In this document: piece by piece, positions 10,429 through 19,166 of the stretch
Position numbering within the stretch: position 1 is the first letter of the stretch
Layout: the number at the start of each line of letters is the position of its first letter
Origin: JABWBD01 sp040768665
Lineage (GTDB): Bacteria > Planctomycetota > Planctomycetia > Pirellulales > Thermoguttaceae
NCBI GenBank assembly: GCA_040768665.1
Contig: JAXGMN010000031.1
Coordinates: forward strand, 1-64,000
Length of the DNA: 64,000 nucleotides
Direction: 5' to 3'
Translations under genes and position numbers: made by a program
Notes under the pieces: model-generated
Told to the model about the DNA's origin: nothing
The model's input: the letters and a program-made list of their open reading frames with translations, nothing else
The model's database searches: none

Positions 10429-12213
10429 ATGCCGGATCGACCGCCACGCGAAAAGGCTTTCTCCCTACACATTTTGTTAATCATCCTCTCTAGCGTCTTG
10501 TTGCCGAGCCGAGCCGTTTTCGCGGTGGAGTCGCCGGCGCAAACGGTCGTCCAATGGGAGCCGCAGGAGATTCGTTTGACTGCCGACGCGGACCACCCCT
10601 GGTGGACGTTTCCCGCGACGATCGCCTTCACGCATCAAGCGACCGGGGAGCGGTTCGTGCTGGAAGCGTACTTCGACGGCGGGCGCGATTGGGTAGTCCG
10701 ATTCGCCGCGCCGCATCCCGGCCTCTGGGCCTGGAAGACGGTTTCGGACGATTCCGGATTGCACGGACGTACGGGACGTCTCGAAGTGCGCCCGCCGACC
10801 GCTGGCGAGACGGCCCGAAACCCCAACCATCGCGGTCGCGTGAAGATCAGCAGCAACGGCCGCTACTTCGAATACGCCGACGGCACTCCGGTCTTTCTCT
10901 TGGCTGACACTTTGTGGAGCGGCAACACGGCGCGCTGTGGATTGGGAGAAAACCAAGACGGCCCGTTTCCCAGGTATCTCGCCGATCGCAAAGCGAAAGG
11001 TTTTTCCGCAATCCTGATCAAATACTTGAATGGCTTTGACGACGGTCCCGCCAATCCGACCGGCGAACGGAACGAAGGGGGATATGCGTTTCTCGAGCGA
11101 GATTTCCAGCGACTGAACCCGGAGTATTTCCAGGCGTTGGATCGGCGGATGGACGCGATCTGGTCCCACGGGTTCATCCCCGCCATTCCGGCGGCCTGGT
11201 GGGGAAAGACGAACAAGAGCGTTTTCGACATCCAACAGGCTAAACGCATCAGCGCCTACTGCGCCGTACGGTACGGCGCCTACAACAGCCTGTGGTGCCT
11301 GTCGGGCGAGTACCAGTACGCGTTGAACGACTGCGGCTGGACGGAAGAGTCGTTCCACGACCTCGGTCGAACCGTCCAGGCCCACAATCCCTTCGGCCAC
11401 CCGCTTTCGATCCACCCCAGCGCCCGTCTGGATTGGCCTCCGCCCCACAATTGCCAATCTTCGCGACCCTTCCACGAATCCGGATGGCTGGACCATCACT
11501 GGCTGCAGACGGGTCAAAGCATCGATCGGATGCACAACATCGTCAGCCGGGTGGCGGAAAACCGTGTGCTGTCGCCGCCCCGTCCGGTGTTCTGTTCCGA
11601 AGGCTATTACGATGTCGCCGACGACGACGACCAGGCCTATCACGCTCGCTGGCAGGCGTGGACCGCCGTGCTCAGCGGTGCGGCCGGTTACGGGTACGGC
11701 GCCCATGGGATCTGGCAATTCTGCGATCCGGCCGATCCGCAAGGCGAGACCGGCAAAAAAGACCGTCGCGTCGTCCCGTGGGCGCAGGCACTGCACTTCG
11801 AAGGCTCGACCATGATGCGGCCTTTGCAGTCGCTGCTGTCTCGGCATCCCTGGTGGCGGCTCGAACCGCACCGCGACTGGGTGCTGATCGACGGTCAGTC
11901 CAGCCCTCTGCCCACGACAACGGATTTGTCGCCACCGCACTGCGCCGCTGCTGCCGGCCAGCTCTACGTGGTCTATATTCCCCGCGGCAACGCGTCGCGA
12001 ACGCTGACGCTGACCCATTTGCAGGGCGAACGCTATCATGGAGAGTGGTACGATCCTCGAACGGGGAAAACGGCGGCGATTGACGCCAGTTTCCGTGGCC
12101 AGATCGAATGGCTCATTCCGCAACGCCCGTCCCCGACGGAAGAGGATTGGATATTGTTGCTGGAGAAGCACACAAGACCCGTGATTTGCGGCAACACGAA
12201 GGCAAAGGACTGA
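10429..12213 (+). CDS. Secreted apiosidase-like DUF5060/DUF4038 protein (paralogue 3 of 5)
   Basis: 594 residues from the ATG at 10429, chosen because GAGGA lies 7-8 nt upstream; an in-frame TTG at 10408 is weaker. Signal peptide near residues 10-33 (FSLHILLIILSSVLLPSRAV). DUF5060 sandwich (about 45-140), then FEYADGTPVFLLADTLWSGN, the hallmark opening of the DUF4038/GH140-like barrel, and ISAYCAVRYGAYNSLWCLSG with FCSEGYYDVADDDDQAYHAR deeper in the barrel. The Glu in CLSGEYQY and the Glu in CSEGYY are candidate catalytic residues by position. The C-terminal sandwich contains GEWYDPRTGKTAAID. This is the most complete of the five paralogues. The next gene begins 4 nt after its stop, so the two are co-transcribed. 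Confidence 0.87.
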   Translation: MPDRPPREKAFSLHILLIILSSVLLPSRAVFAVESPAQTVVQWEPQEIRLTADADHPWWTFPATIAFTHQATGERFVLEAYFDGGRDWVVRFAAPHPGLWAWKTVSDDSGLHGRTGRLEVRPPTAGETARNPNHRGRVKISSNGRYFEYADGTPVFLLADTLWSGNTARCGLGENQDGPFPRYLADRKAKGFSAILIKYLNGFDDGPANPTGERNEGGYAFLERDFQRLNPEYFQALDRRMDAIWSHGFIPAIPAAWWGKTNKSVFDIQQAKRISAYCAVRYGAYNSLWCLSGEYQYALNDCGWTEESFHDLGRTVQAHNPFGHPLSIHPSARLDWPPPHNCQSSRPFHESGWLDHHWLQTGQSIDRMHNIVSRVAENRVLSPPRPVFCSEGYYDVADDDDQAYHARWQAWTAVLSGAAGYGYGAHGIWQFCDPADPQGETGKKDRRVVPWAQALHFEGSTMMRPLQSLLSRHPWWRLEPHRDWVLIDGQSSPLPTTTDLSPPHCAAAAGQLYVVYIPRGNASRTLTLTHLQGERYHGEWYDPRTGKTAAIDASFRGQIEWLIPQRPSPTEEDWILLLEKHTRPVICGNTKAKD

Positions 12214-12217
12214 TTCT

Positions 12218-13363
12218 ATGAGAACCCAGTTATCCTGCATCTTCTCCTGTCTGGTTTTGACTGGATTGCCAGCCTCGGCTTGCGGGCAGGACATTATGTT
12301 TCAACACGTGCTCATTGACGAAAAGCCACCGCAGAACCCCTGGATCAAGATCGTGGGAGACCTGAACGCCGACGGCAAACGCGACATCATCATCGGCGGC
12401 TCAAAAGGCCCGTTGGTCTGGTACCGCAACCCCGACTGGAAGAAGTTCATCATCGCCGACGGCGGCTACAACACGGTCGCCGGCGCGGCCGTGGACATTG
12501 ACGGCGACGGCGACCCGGACATCGCCTTGGGCGGCGTCGTCTGGTTTGAAAACCCCGGCCCCAAAGAAAACCCCGCGAAGGGTTCCTGGAAAGCGCACGA
12601 AGTGGAAAAGCGGCGCGGGCATGATCTGCTGGCGGCCGATTTGGACAGCGACGACAGGGTGGATCTGGTCATGCGCGACCAGAGCAGCTTTGGTTCGAAG
12701 GCCGGACACAGCGTCTTCCTTTACAAGCAAATCCGTCCCGATAAATGGACCATGCGCGAGCTTCGCTGCGGCGAGGGCGAAGGCATCCAAGTCGCCGACC
12801 TGAACGGCGACGGCAAGCCGGATATCGTGATCGGCGGGAGTTGGTTCGAGAACAGCGGCGACCTGCTCAACGGTCCCTGGACCGAGCACGGGTTCTCGAC
12901 CGAATGGAACTACGCGCACACCAAGGTGGCCGTCGGCGACCTGAACGGCGATGACCGCCCGGACGTCATCCTCGCCCCGGCGGAACTCAAGGGGGGCACG
13001 CATCGCATCGCGTGGTATGAATCACCCATGGACCCCGAGGCCGGCAACTGGCAACAGCACATCATCGAGGAGCCGGTGGAGACGGTGATCCACGCCCTGA
13101 CCTTGGCCGACTTTGACGGCGACGGGAAACTCGACTTGGCGGCGGCCCGCATGCACCAGGGGAAGAGCCCGCGGGAAGTCGTCGTCTATCTCAACACCGG
13201 CGGCGGACTCGTTTGGAAGCGACACGTGCTCGCCACCACCGGCTCCCACGACATTGTGGCGGCCGACCTCGACGGCGACGGTCGGCCCGACATTCTCGGC
13301 GCCAATCATGGCGGCCCGTACCAGCCGGTGGAAGTCTGGCTCAACCGGAAAGGACAACCATGA
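12218..13363 (+). CDS. Secreted FG-GAP/VCBS repeat protein
   Basis: 381 residues: signal peptide (LSCIFSCLVLTGLPASACGQ), then about seven FG-GAP/VCBS-type blades, each with a calcium-loop signature such as GDLNADGKRDIIIGG, DIDGDGDPDIALGG, ADLDSDDRVDLVMRD, ADLNGDGKPDIVIGG, GDLNGDDRPDVILAP, ADFDGDGKLDLAAAR and ADLDGDGRPDILGAN. It should fold as an integrin-like seven-bladed calcium-binding propeller outside the cytoplasm, perhaps binding glycan or protein. It sits 4 nt after the apiosidase-like gene and about 60 nt before the next paralogue, within one likely transcription unit. Confidence 0.9.
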   Translation: MRTQLSCIFSCLVLTGLPASACGQDIMFQHVLIDEKPPQNPWIKIVGDLNADGKRDIIIGGSKGPLVWYRNPDWKKFIIADGGYNTVAGAAVDIDGDGDPDIALGGVVWFENPGPKENPAKGSWKAHEVEKRRGHDLLAADLDSDDRVDLVMRDQSSFGSKAGHSVFLYKQIRPDKWTMRELRCGEGEGIQVADLNGDGKPDIVIGGSWFENSGDLLNGPWTEHGFSTEWNYAHTKVAVGDLNGDDRPDVILAPAELKGGTHRIAWYESPMDPEAGNWQQHIIEEPVETVIHALTLADFDGDGKLDLAAARMHQGKSPREVVVYLNTGGGLVWKRHVLATTGSHDIVAADLDGDGRPDILGANHGGPYQPVEVWLNRKGQP

Positions 13364-13421
13364 GCATCCACCCCGTACATACCGCGCGGTTGGGCCTGCA
13401 AGACCAAGAAGGACAAGAACC

Positions 13422-15056
13422 ATGAAGACTTTCGATCGGTTTGTCTGGTCTTGGAGTTTGGCAGTCGGAGCAGCAACGGTCTGGGGCGCAAGCGGCTCGG
13501 CCCCGAACGCGGCGGGATCTCGCCCGCACGCCCACCAACGCTGGGAACACACGCTGACCAGCGCCCGGCAATACGATAATCCCTATGCAGATGTGACTGT
13601 GCGTGTCCGTTACTACGGGCCGGATGGACGCCGAATTAAGGGCTATGGTTTTTGGGACGGCGGCCAGGTGTTCCGTATCCGCTGTGCTTTTCCGGCACCG
13701 GGCCTCTGGTACTGGGAGACGGAGTGCTCGGATGCCCATGACGCTGGGTTGCACGGCCAGCGCGGTTCCGTCGAGGTCGTTCCGTATCGCAGCGAGAATC
13801 TGCTGTACCAACGCGGCTTTCTGAAGGTCAGTCAGGACCGACGTTACCTGGTTCATGACGACGGGACGCCCTTTCTATGGATGGGAGACACCGCCTGGGC
13901 CGCGCCGATGCGATCGAGCGACGACGAGTGGGACAAGTACCTTGCCGACCGCAAGGCAAAACACTTCACGGTGATCCAAGTGGCGCCCGCGCCGCACTGG
14001 GCGGGCGAGACCGACCGGCAGGGCAAAAAGCCGTTCTACGACAAGGCGTGTTTGAAGCTCAACCCCGCCTTCTGGCAGGCGTTCGAACGAAAGATCCAGC
14101 GAGCCAACGAAGCGGGATTCGTGGTCCTGCTGGTCGGGGTGATGGAACCGGTGGAACGTTACCCGGAGTCGCCGGCCGCCTGCTTGTTCGCACGCAACAT
14201 CGTGGCGCGGCTGTTTGGCAATTTCGTGATTTTTTCGCCGAGCTTCGATAGCAAGTTCATGCCATTGGCCGACGAAGTGGGGCTGGCCGTCCGCGAGGCC
14301 ACCGCCGTCCACCTGATCACGCAGCATCCCGGCACCCCGTCCAGAGAGCCGACTCCCATTTGGACGATGCAGTACTACGACCAGCCCTACCTGGATATCG
14401 CGGGCGTGCAGACCGGGCACAACGGCGGGAACCGTCAGCGATGCGCCCACCATGCCATCGAGTGGATTCTGGACGCCTATCGCCATGAGCCGCACAAGCC
14501 CGTCATCAACCTCGAGGCCATGTACGACGGACAGGGCGAACACGGCTGGCAGGCAGTGGATGCCCGCTCGCTGGCGTGGCGAAGTTGGCTTTCCGGAGCA
14601 AAGGGCTACACCTATGGCGCCGGCGATACGGCGCCCAAGTGCCCACAGGGCAATGGTGGAATCTGGCGATGGGTCACGGACCCCGAAAAACCGGATTTCT
14701 GGCAAAAAGCGATCGCGTGGGAAAGCTCTTTTCAGATGCAGTACCTGCACGACTTTCTGGACAAAATCGAGTGGTGGAAGTTGGAGCCGGCCCACGAGCT
14801 GATCCGCAATCAGCCGGATGACGTGACTCGCCGAATGGTTCTGGCGAAGGTTGCAGGACGTGATTGTGCGGTGGCGTACCTGCCAGGCAATGACGAGATC
14901 GAGCTGGACATGTCGGCGTTCTCGGCACCGGTGACGTCCCGCTGGTTTGATCCTGTCCGCGGCCGGACTTCCTCCCAGACGGGCCCCCTCCCGAATCAAG
15001 GCAACCGGTGTTTTACTCCGCCGGCCAAGGGCGATTGGGTGCTCGTGGTTGAATGA
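13422..15056 (+). CDS. Secreted DUF5060/DUF4038 glycoside hydrolase-like protein (paralogue 4 of 5)
   Basis: 544 residues from the ATG at 13422, preceded by GAAGGA; the longer open frame upstream overlaps the FG-GAP gene and is rejected. Signal peptide around WSLAVGAATVWGA. DUF5060-like N-domain (RWEHTLTSARQYDNPYADVT, KGYGFWDGGQVFRIRCAFPA), DUF4038 barrel opening VHDDGTPFLWMGDTAWAAPM, barrel motifs YLADRKAKHFTVIQVAPAPH, VINLEAMYDGQGEHGWQAVD and SWLSGAKGYTYGAGD, and a terminal sandwich (TSRWFDPVRGRTSSQTG, GDWVLVVE). The Glu in NLEAMYD is a candidate nucleophile. It is intact, unlike the two-frame remnant that follows immediately. Confidence 0.86.
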   Translation: MKTFDRFVWSWSLAVGAATVWGASGSAPNAAGSRPHAHQRWEHTLTSARQYDNPYADVTVRVRYYGPDGRRIKGYGFWDGGQVFRIRCAFPAPGLWYWETECSDAHDAGLHGQRGSVEVVPYRSENLLYQRGFLKVSQDRRYLVHDDGTPFLWMGDTAWAAPMRSSDDEWDKYLADRKAKHFTVIQVAPAPHWAGETDRQGKKPFYDKACLKLNPAFWQAFERKIQRANEAGFVVLLVGVMEPVERYPESPAACLFARNIVARLFGNFVIFSPSFDSKFMPLADEVGLAVREATAVHLITQHPGTPSREPTPIWTMQYYDQPYLDIAGVQTGHNGGNRQRCAHHAIEWILDAYRHEPHKPVINLEAMYDGQGEHGWQAVDARSLAWRSWLSGAKGYTYGAGDTAPKCPQGNGGIWRWVTDPEKPDFWQKAIAWESSFQMQYLHDFLDKIEWWKLEPAHELIRNQPDDVTRRMVLAKVAGRDCAVAYLPGNDEIELDMSAFSAPVTSRWFDPVRGRTSSQTGPLPNQGNRCFTPPAKGDWVLVVE

Positions 15057-15069
15057 GGCTGAGGCTCAT

Positions 15070-16174
15070 GGACTGTCGCGCCGGCGATCCCAGTCGCCGA
15101 CGCCAAATGCGTATCGCAACAATACCGTGCCGACTTCATCGTCCGCGAAACCAGGCGGCGGGGACTCTATCTGGCGATGCTTCCTTGCTGGGGCCGGGCG
15201 TATATCAATCCCCAGATGCCAGGCTCCGCACGGGTGCTGTTCGACGCCGCGCAGGCCCGCGCATACGGCCGGTTCCTTGGGCAACGGTACGGCAAGGAGC
15301 CGCACATCGTGTGGGTGCTGGGCGGCGATGCGAACGCGACCGCGGGAAAAGCTGGCGAACAGTTCACGATCTACCGCGCGATGGCCGAAGGTATCGGCCA
15401 AGGCGCCACGGGGCGGGGTCTGCGATGGAACCGGAAAGACGCGGGCTGGGACGAGATGATGATGACCTATCATCCCGACGGCGATCCGGCCTACAACTCG
15501 TCGAACTGGTTCCACGGCGATGCCTGGCTCGATTTCAACGGCATCGAAACATGGAAGTCGATCGGCAAAGTCTACGAGACCGTGGCGCGGGACTACTCGC
15601 TCGAGGCGCCCACGAAGCCGACGATGCTGCTGAAGGCGCCTATGAGGAGGGCAAGTACCCCAGTCCCGGCGACCGCATCTCGGCCCACAAATCGCGTCAG
15701 CATGCCTATCATACATTCTTCGCCGGCGGCGCCGGGCACACGTACGGCGGATTCCCGGTGTGGGATTTTACGCGCGATCCCAAGAACGATCCCTATCAGC
15801 ACACCTGGCGCGACGCTATGAAATTCCCCGGCGCCCCGCAGGTCGCAACGGTGTTGCGCCGCCTTCTCGAAGAAAACCAGTGGTGGACCTTGTCGCCCCA
15901 GCCGGCGCTGGTGCAGGGCGATCCGGGCGACGGGCAGTCGCGGGTCGTCGCCATGCGTTCCGCGGACGGCAAGCGGATCCTGGTCTATCTGCCTGCCACT
16001 CGTGCCGTCCGCGTCAAGTTGGACATGGCAGAGGTTTCCAAGGCAACTGCCCGCTGGTTCGATCCTCGCGACGGCCGCCAGACTCGGGCGGGAGAGTATG
16101 CCTGCGGCTCGACGATAGAGCCCGCTCCGCCGGCCGGCTGGGAGGATGCGGTTTTGATTGTCTCGGCGGAGTGA
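15070..16174 (+). pseudogene. 5'-truncated, frameshifted DUF4038 hydrolase-like remnant (paralogue 5 of 5)
   Basis: Homology begins abruptly in mid-barrel at about 15123 (YRADFIVRETRRRGLYLAML, then PCWGRAYINPQMPGSARVLF and KEPHIVWVLGGDANATAGKA), with no signal peptide, no DUF5060 domain and no start codon. At about 15635 the frame changes to EGAYEEGKYPSPGDR, FFAGGAGHTYGGFPVWDFTR and the terminal sandwich ATARWFDPRDGRQTRAG, ending at 16174. The upstream half of the gene is missing and the remnant follows the stop of paralogue 4 within about 20 bases. This suggests a deletion between two tandem paralogues. Its 3' end overlaps the 3' end of the convergent GH2 gene by 190 bp. Confidence 0.8.
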
Positions 16175-19110
16175 GCGGCATCTGCGGCAAACCGGATCAT
16201 GTTGAACAGGATCTTGTCCGCCACCGGATCGCTGCCAAGGTTTTCAACCAGCCGCAGTTGCGAGACGATGCAGCGGCCCTCGCCAACGGGAACGATGGCC
16301 ACGTCGGCACCCCACCAAGTGTCGCCCGGTCCGTAGTAGTGGCGTTTGCTCAAATCGTAGTCGGGAAACCAATCGTAGGCCACGGTGCCCGCGATCGTTT
16401 CTCCGCCGGCGTCCAGCAGCGTGCCCTGGGCCCAAACGTTTTCGTAAATCGGGCCCATCATCCCGTTGACAGAGAGGCCGTCGAAGAAGGGATGCTCCTT
16501 GACGATGTGCGGAATGCACGTCCAAGTGCCGATGGCTTGTTTCAGGCGGGCGCTCGTCGGCAATAGCGAGGATGCTTCCCCGGCCCGGCCCCAGGGGATC
16601 CTCTGCCCTCCACCCTGCAAATAGACGGCCGTTCCCCCTGCCTTGATGAACACGGCGAGCCGGCCGAAGAGCTTTCGCTGCTGCGGTGTCTTGGCCTCGG
16701 TCCGCGACACCATCACCGGAAGCGATTCCTCGGTTTCGGCGCCGAACTCCACGAACGGAATCCCCACTCGTCCCAAAAACGGCTTTAGCGAATTGCTCGG
16801 GTCGAGCACCGCGATCCGGTTCTTGGGCACGGTCAGTTGTTCGGCCGAGAAGACGTCGAAGTCATACGCATCCCCGGCGATGGGCGAACCGTCGTTGGCC
16901 GTGATCTCCGCAGTAGCCGTATAGGTCCCTTCAAGCCAGCGGGTGTCGATCGCCTCGCTGAAAAGCGGTGTGATGCCCGCCGCCAGATCGACGGCGATGG
17001 TTTTCGTGAAGACAATTCGACCGTCGCGGGCGGCCACCGCCACCTTCAGCGTTCCGCAGATTGCGTCGGCGTCGTTGACGCCGGTGATCTCGATCTTCGT
17101 TCCGCGATCGGCGTAGACATTCCGCGGACGAACGCGGATGGAAAGGATGCGAGGGCGATTGGCGGCCTTGGTGGCTTCATAGGCGTAGGTCTTCGGATTC
17201 CGCCAGAGGTCGAGCAGCCCGGCGCCGAGGATCCAGTCGCCCGCCGTCAGAGCGTGAATGCAGTAGCCTGCCACGGCCGGGTTCGAGCGCACGGCTTCGA
17301 TCATCCGCTTGTTTGCCCTGCCATGGATCTGCTGCTGGTCGCGGCAGAACGACTGCAGATTGGGGTAGATCGCGTCGAAGCCGCTGTCTTTCAAGGCTTG
17401 CACGTGTTGATCGGCGAGGCGGCGATGGTAGAGCGTGGGCGGGGCAATCGGACTGCCGCTTTCGACAAATCGCTTGTTGTTGTCGACCAGGTCCGGCAGA
17501 CTGCCGTAGCCCAACTCGGAGAAGTAGGTCATCAGGCCCGGTATTACGTTTCTGCCCGGCAATCGGCCGCTTAGGCCCATCCGCCGCATCTCGTCATGCG
17601 TCACTCTTCCCGTCAGCAGCAGTTTCTGGTAGACCTCGTCGTTGATCTGCGGTCCCGGGTAATCGTGGATGTCGTTGAACTTGGCAGGCTCCGACTCGTA
17701 GGGCAGGTATATGTTCGCGCCCTGCGCCCAACCGCCCGATTCGTCCAGGACCAGCCGCGTTGGATCCAGCCGGCGGGCAAGCATGGCCATGGGATGCAAA
17801 AGCCGCTTCAGCACGGGCCGCTTCAACTCGTTAAACAGTTCCCACTGCACGACGCAAGCGCGGTTCCGGTCGCGAAGGATGCTCTGGCGGACCTCGTTCT
17901 CGACCCACCCCGGGAGGCGGGCCGATTCGACCGGGAAGTCCATGCATTCCACCGCGATCGAGCCCACGGTCAGCACGCCCATCTCGTCGGCCAGGTCCAG
18001 CCACATCGGCGGCGGCGGCTTCCGCCACGGCCGGATCATGTTGAACCCCGCGTCTTTAGCCAACTGGATCTCGCGGACCGCCATCTCACGGCTATCGGGA
18101 TACGCCAGCTTCACGGGGTACAGGCCCTCGAAGAAAGTCGCTTTCAGGTACAGCGGCTTCCCATTCAGATAAAACCTCTTGTCGCGAATCGTAAACTCGC
18201 GCATGCCGAACCGGCAACTCCATCGGTCGGAAACCATCCCGCTGCATGCGACGCTCACCTCCACGCGGTAAAGGTGCGGATGGTCCGGAGACCAGTAAAT
18301 CGCATCGGGAATCTGCACGGTGCAGCACTGCGTGTTCAAGCCCGGATTTAAGTTCAATTTCCGGCTCATGCTCGCGACGACCAAGCTCGGCTGCCGGATC
18401 GAGCGGACGACGATTTCGACGTTGGCTGGCGCCGCTTCGCCTGCGTGCGCCAACTCCAGGTGAAACGTTGCCGTGTCGTCGGAGATTCTTGGCTCGACGA
18501 AAACGTCGCGGACGTACGCCTCGCCGGTAGCGATCAGGCGGACGGGCTGCCAGATTCCGCCGGCGATCGCACCGCGCCACTGCGGCGTTTCCATCGGCCC
18601 CACGCCGTCCACGTGCTTGTCCTTCAGCAGAATCGGACCGGCGACGCGCAGAATCAGCGTGTTCTCCGCGTCAAACTTCAGCAAATCGTCGACGCGAAAC
18701 TCGAACGGCGTGAACCCGCCCTCATGGAACCCTACCGCCGTGCCGTTCAGCCAGACTTCGGCCAGGAAGTTCACGGCGTCGAAGTGCAAGCGGATCACCT
18801 TGCCTTCCCACCCGTCCGGAACTTCGAACCTGCGACGATAGAACGCCACACCCTCGTAGTCTTTCTCTGTTAGCTCCCAACAACTGGGGACTGTGATTTC
18901 CCGCTGCCGCTCGGTCGGGAAGTTCTCGTCGTACGTCCATCCGCCCGCCCGTCCTTCGTTCTCAGGATCGAAGACGATATCCCATGTGCCATCGAGGGAC
19001 AGTGTTTCCCTGCCGGTCCCTTCTGCTGGCGAAGCGCCCGTCGGCACCAACAGCAGAGAAGCTGCAAGTACTGCAAACGTGACGGGAGCGAATCGCCTTG
19101 CTCGGTTCAT
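15985..19110 (-). CDS. Secreted GH2-family beta-glycosidase with an overrun C-terminus
   Basis: 1041 residues from the ATG at 19110 (MNRARRFAPVTFAVLAASLL, a clean signal peptide). GH2 sugar-binding (LSLDGTWDIVFDPEN, VPSCWELTEKDYEGVAFYRR), sandwich and TIM-barrel domains. The acid/base glutamate is in QWELFNELKRP and the likely nucleophile glutamate in YFSELGYGSLPD. A glutamine-amidotransferase-like domain follows (about 780-960; VGIPFVEFGAETEESLP, AGGTAVYLQGGG). Natural homology seems to end at FAADAAHSAE near 16160; the remaining about 60 residues are the antisense of the convergent DUF4038 remnant. The original stop codon has thus probably been lost. It lies 56 nt downstream of the M14 gene and probably shares its transcript. 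Confidence 0.86.
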   Translation of the reverse strand: MNRARRFAPVTFAVLAASLLLVPTGASPAEGTGRETLSLDGTWDIVFDPENEGRAGGWTYDENFPTERQREITVPSCWELTEKDYEGVAFYRRRFEVPDGWEGKVIRLHFDAVNFLAEVWLNGTAVGFHEGGFTPFEFRVDDLLKFDAENTLILRVAGPILLKDKHVDGVGPMETPQWRGAIAGGIWQPVRLIATGEAYVRDVFVEPRISDDTATFHLELAHAGEAAPANVEIVVRSIRQPSLVVASMSRKLNLNPGLNTQCCTVQIPDAIYWSPDHPHLYRVEVSVACSGMVSDRWSCRFGMREFTIRDKRFYLNGKPLYLKATFFEGLYPVKLAYPDSREMAVREIQLAKDAGFNMIRPWRKPPPPMWLDLADEMGVLTVGSIAVECMDFPVESARLPGWVENEVRQSILRDRNRACVVQWELFNELKRPVLKRLLHPMAMLARRLDPTRLVLDESGGWAQGANIYLPYESEPAKFNDIHDYPGPQINDEVYQKLLLTGRVTHDEMRRMGLSGRLPGRNVIPGLMTYFSELGYGSLPDLVDNNKRFVESGSPIAPPTLYHRRLADQHVQALKDSGFDAIYPNLQSFCRDQQQIHGRANKRMIEAVRSNPAVAGYCIHALTAGDWILGAGLLDLWRNPKTYAYEATKAANRPRILSIRVRPRNVYADRGTKIEITGVNDADAICGTLKVAVAARDGRIVFTKTIAVDLAAGITPLFSEAIDTRWLEGTYTATAEITANDGSPIAGDAYDFDVFSAEQLTVPKNRIAVLDPSNSLKPFLGRVGIPFVEFGAETEESLPVMVSRTEAKTPQQRKLFGRLAVFIKAGGTAVYLQGGGQRIPWGRAGEASSLLPTSARLKQAIGTWTCIPHIVKEHPFFDGLSVNGMMGPIYENVWAQGTLLDAGGETIAGTVAYDWFPDYDLSKRHYYGPGDTWWGADVAIVPVGEGRCIVSQLRLVENLGSDPVADKILFNMIRFAADAAHSAETIKTASSQPAGGAGSIVEPQAYSPARVWRPSRGSNQRAVALETSAMSNLTRTARVAGR

Positions 19111-19166
19111 GATCGTCCTCTTCCGTGTCAGGTCCTCTGAGTTGGATTCCGGATACCCGCGAGCCG

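Noticed and set aside
10477..12294. 605-codon minus-strand open frame
   Set aside because: Antisense of the apiosidase-like gene; no ribosome-binding site and no recognisable domain.
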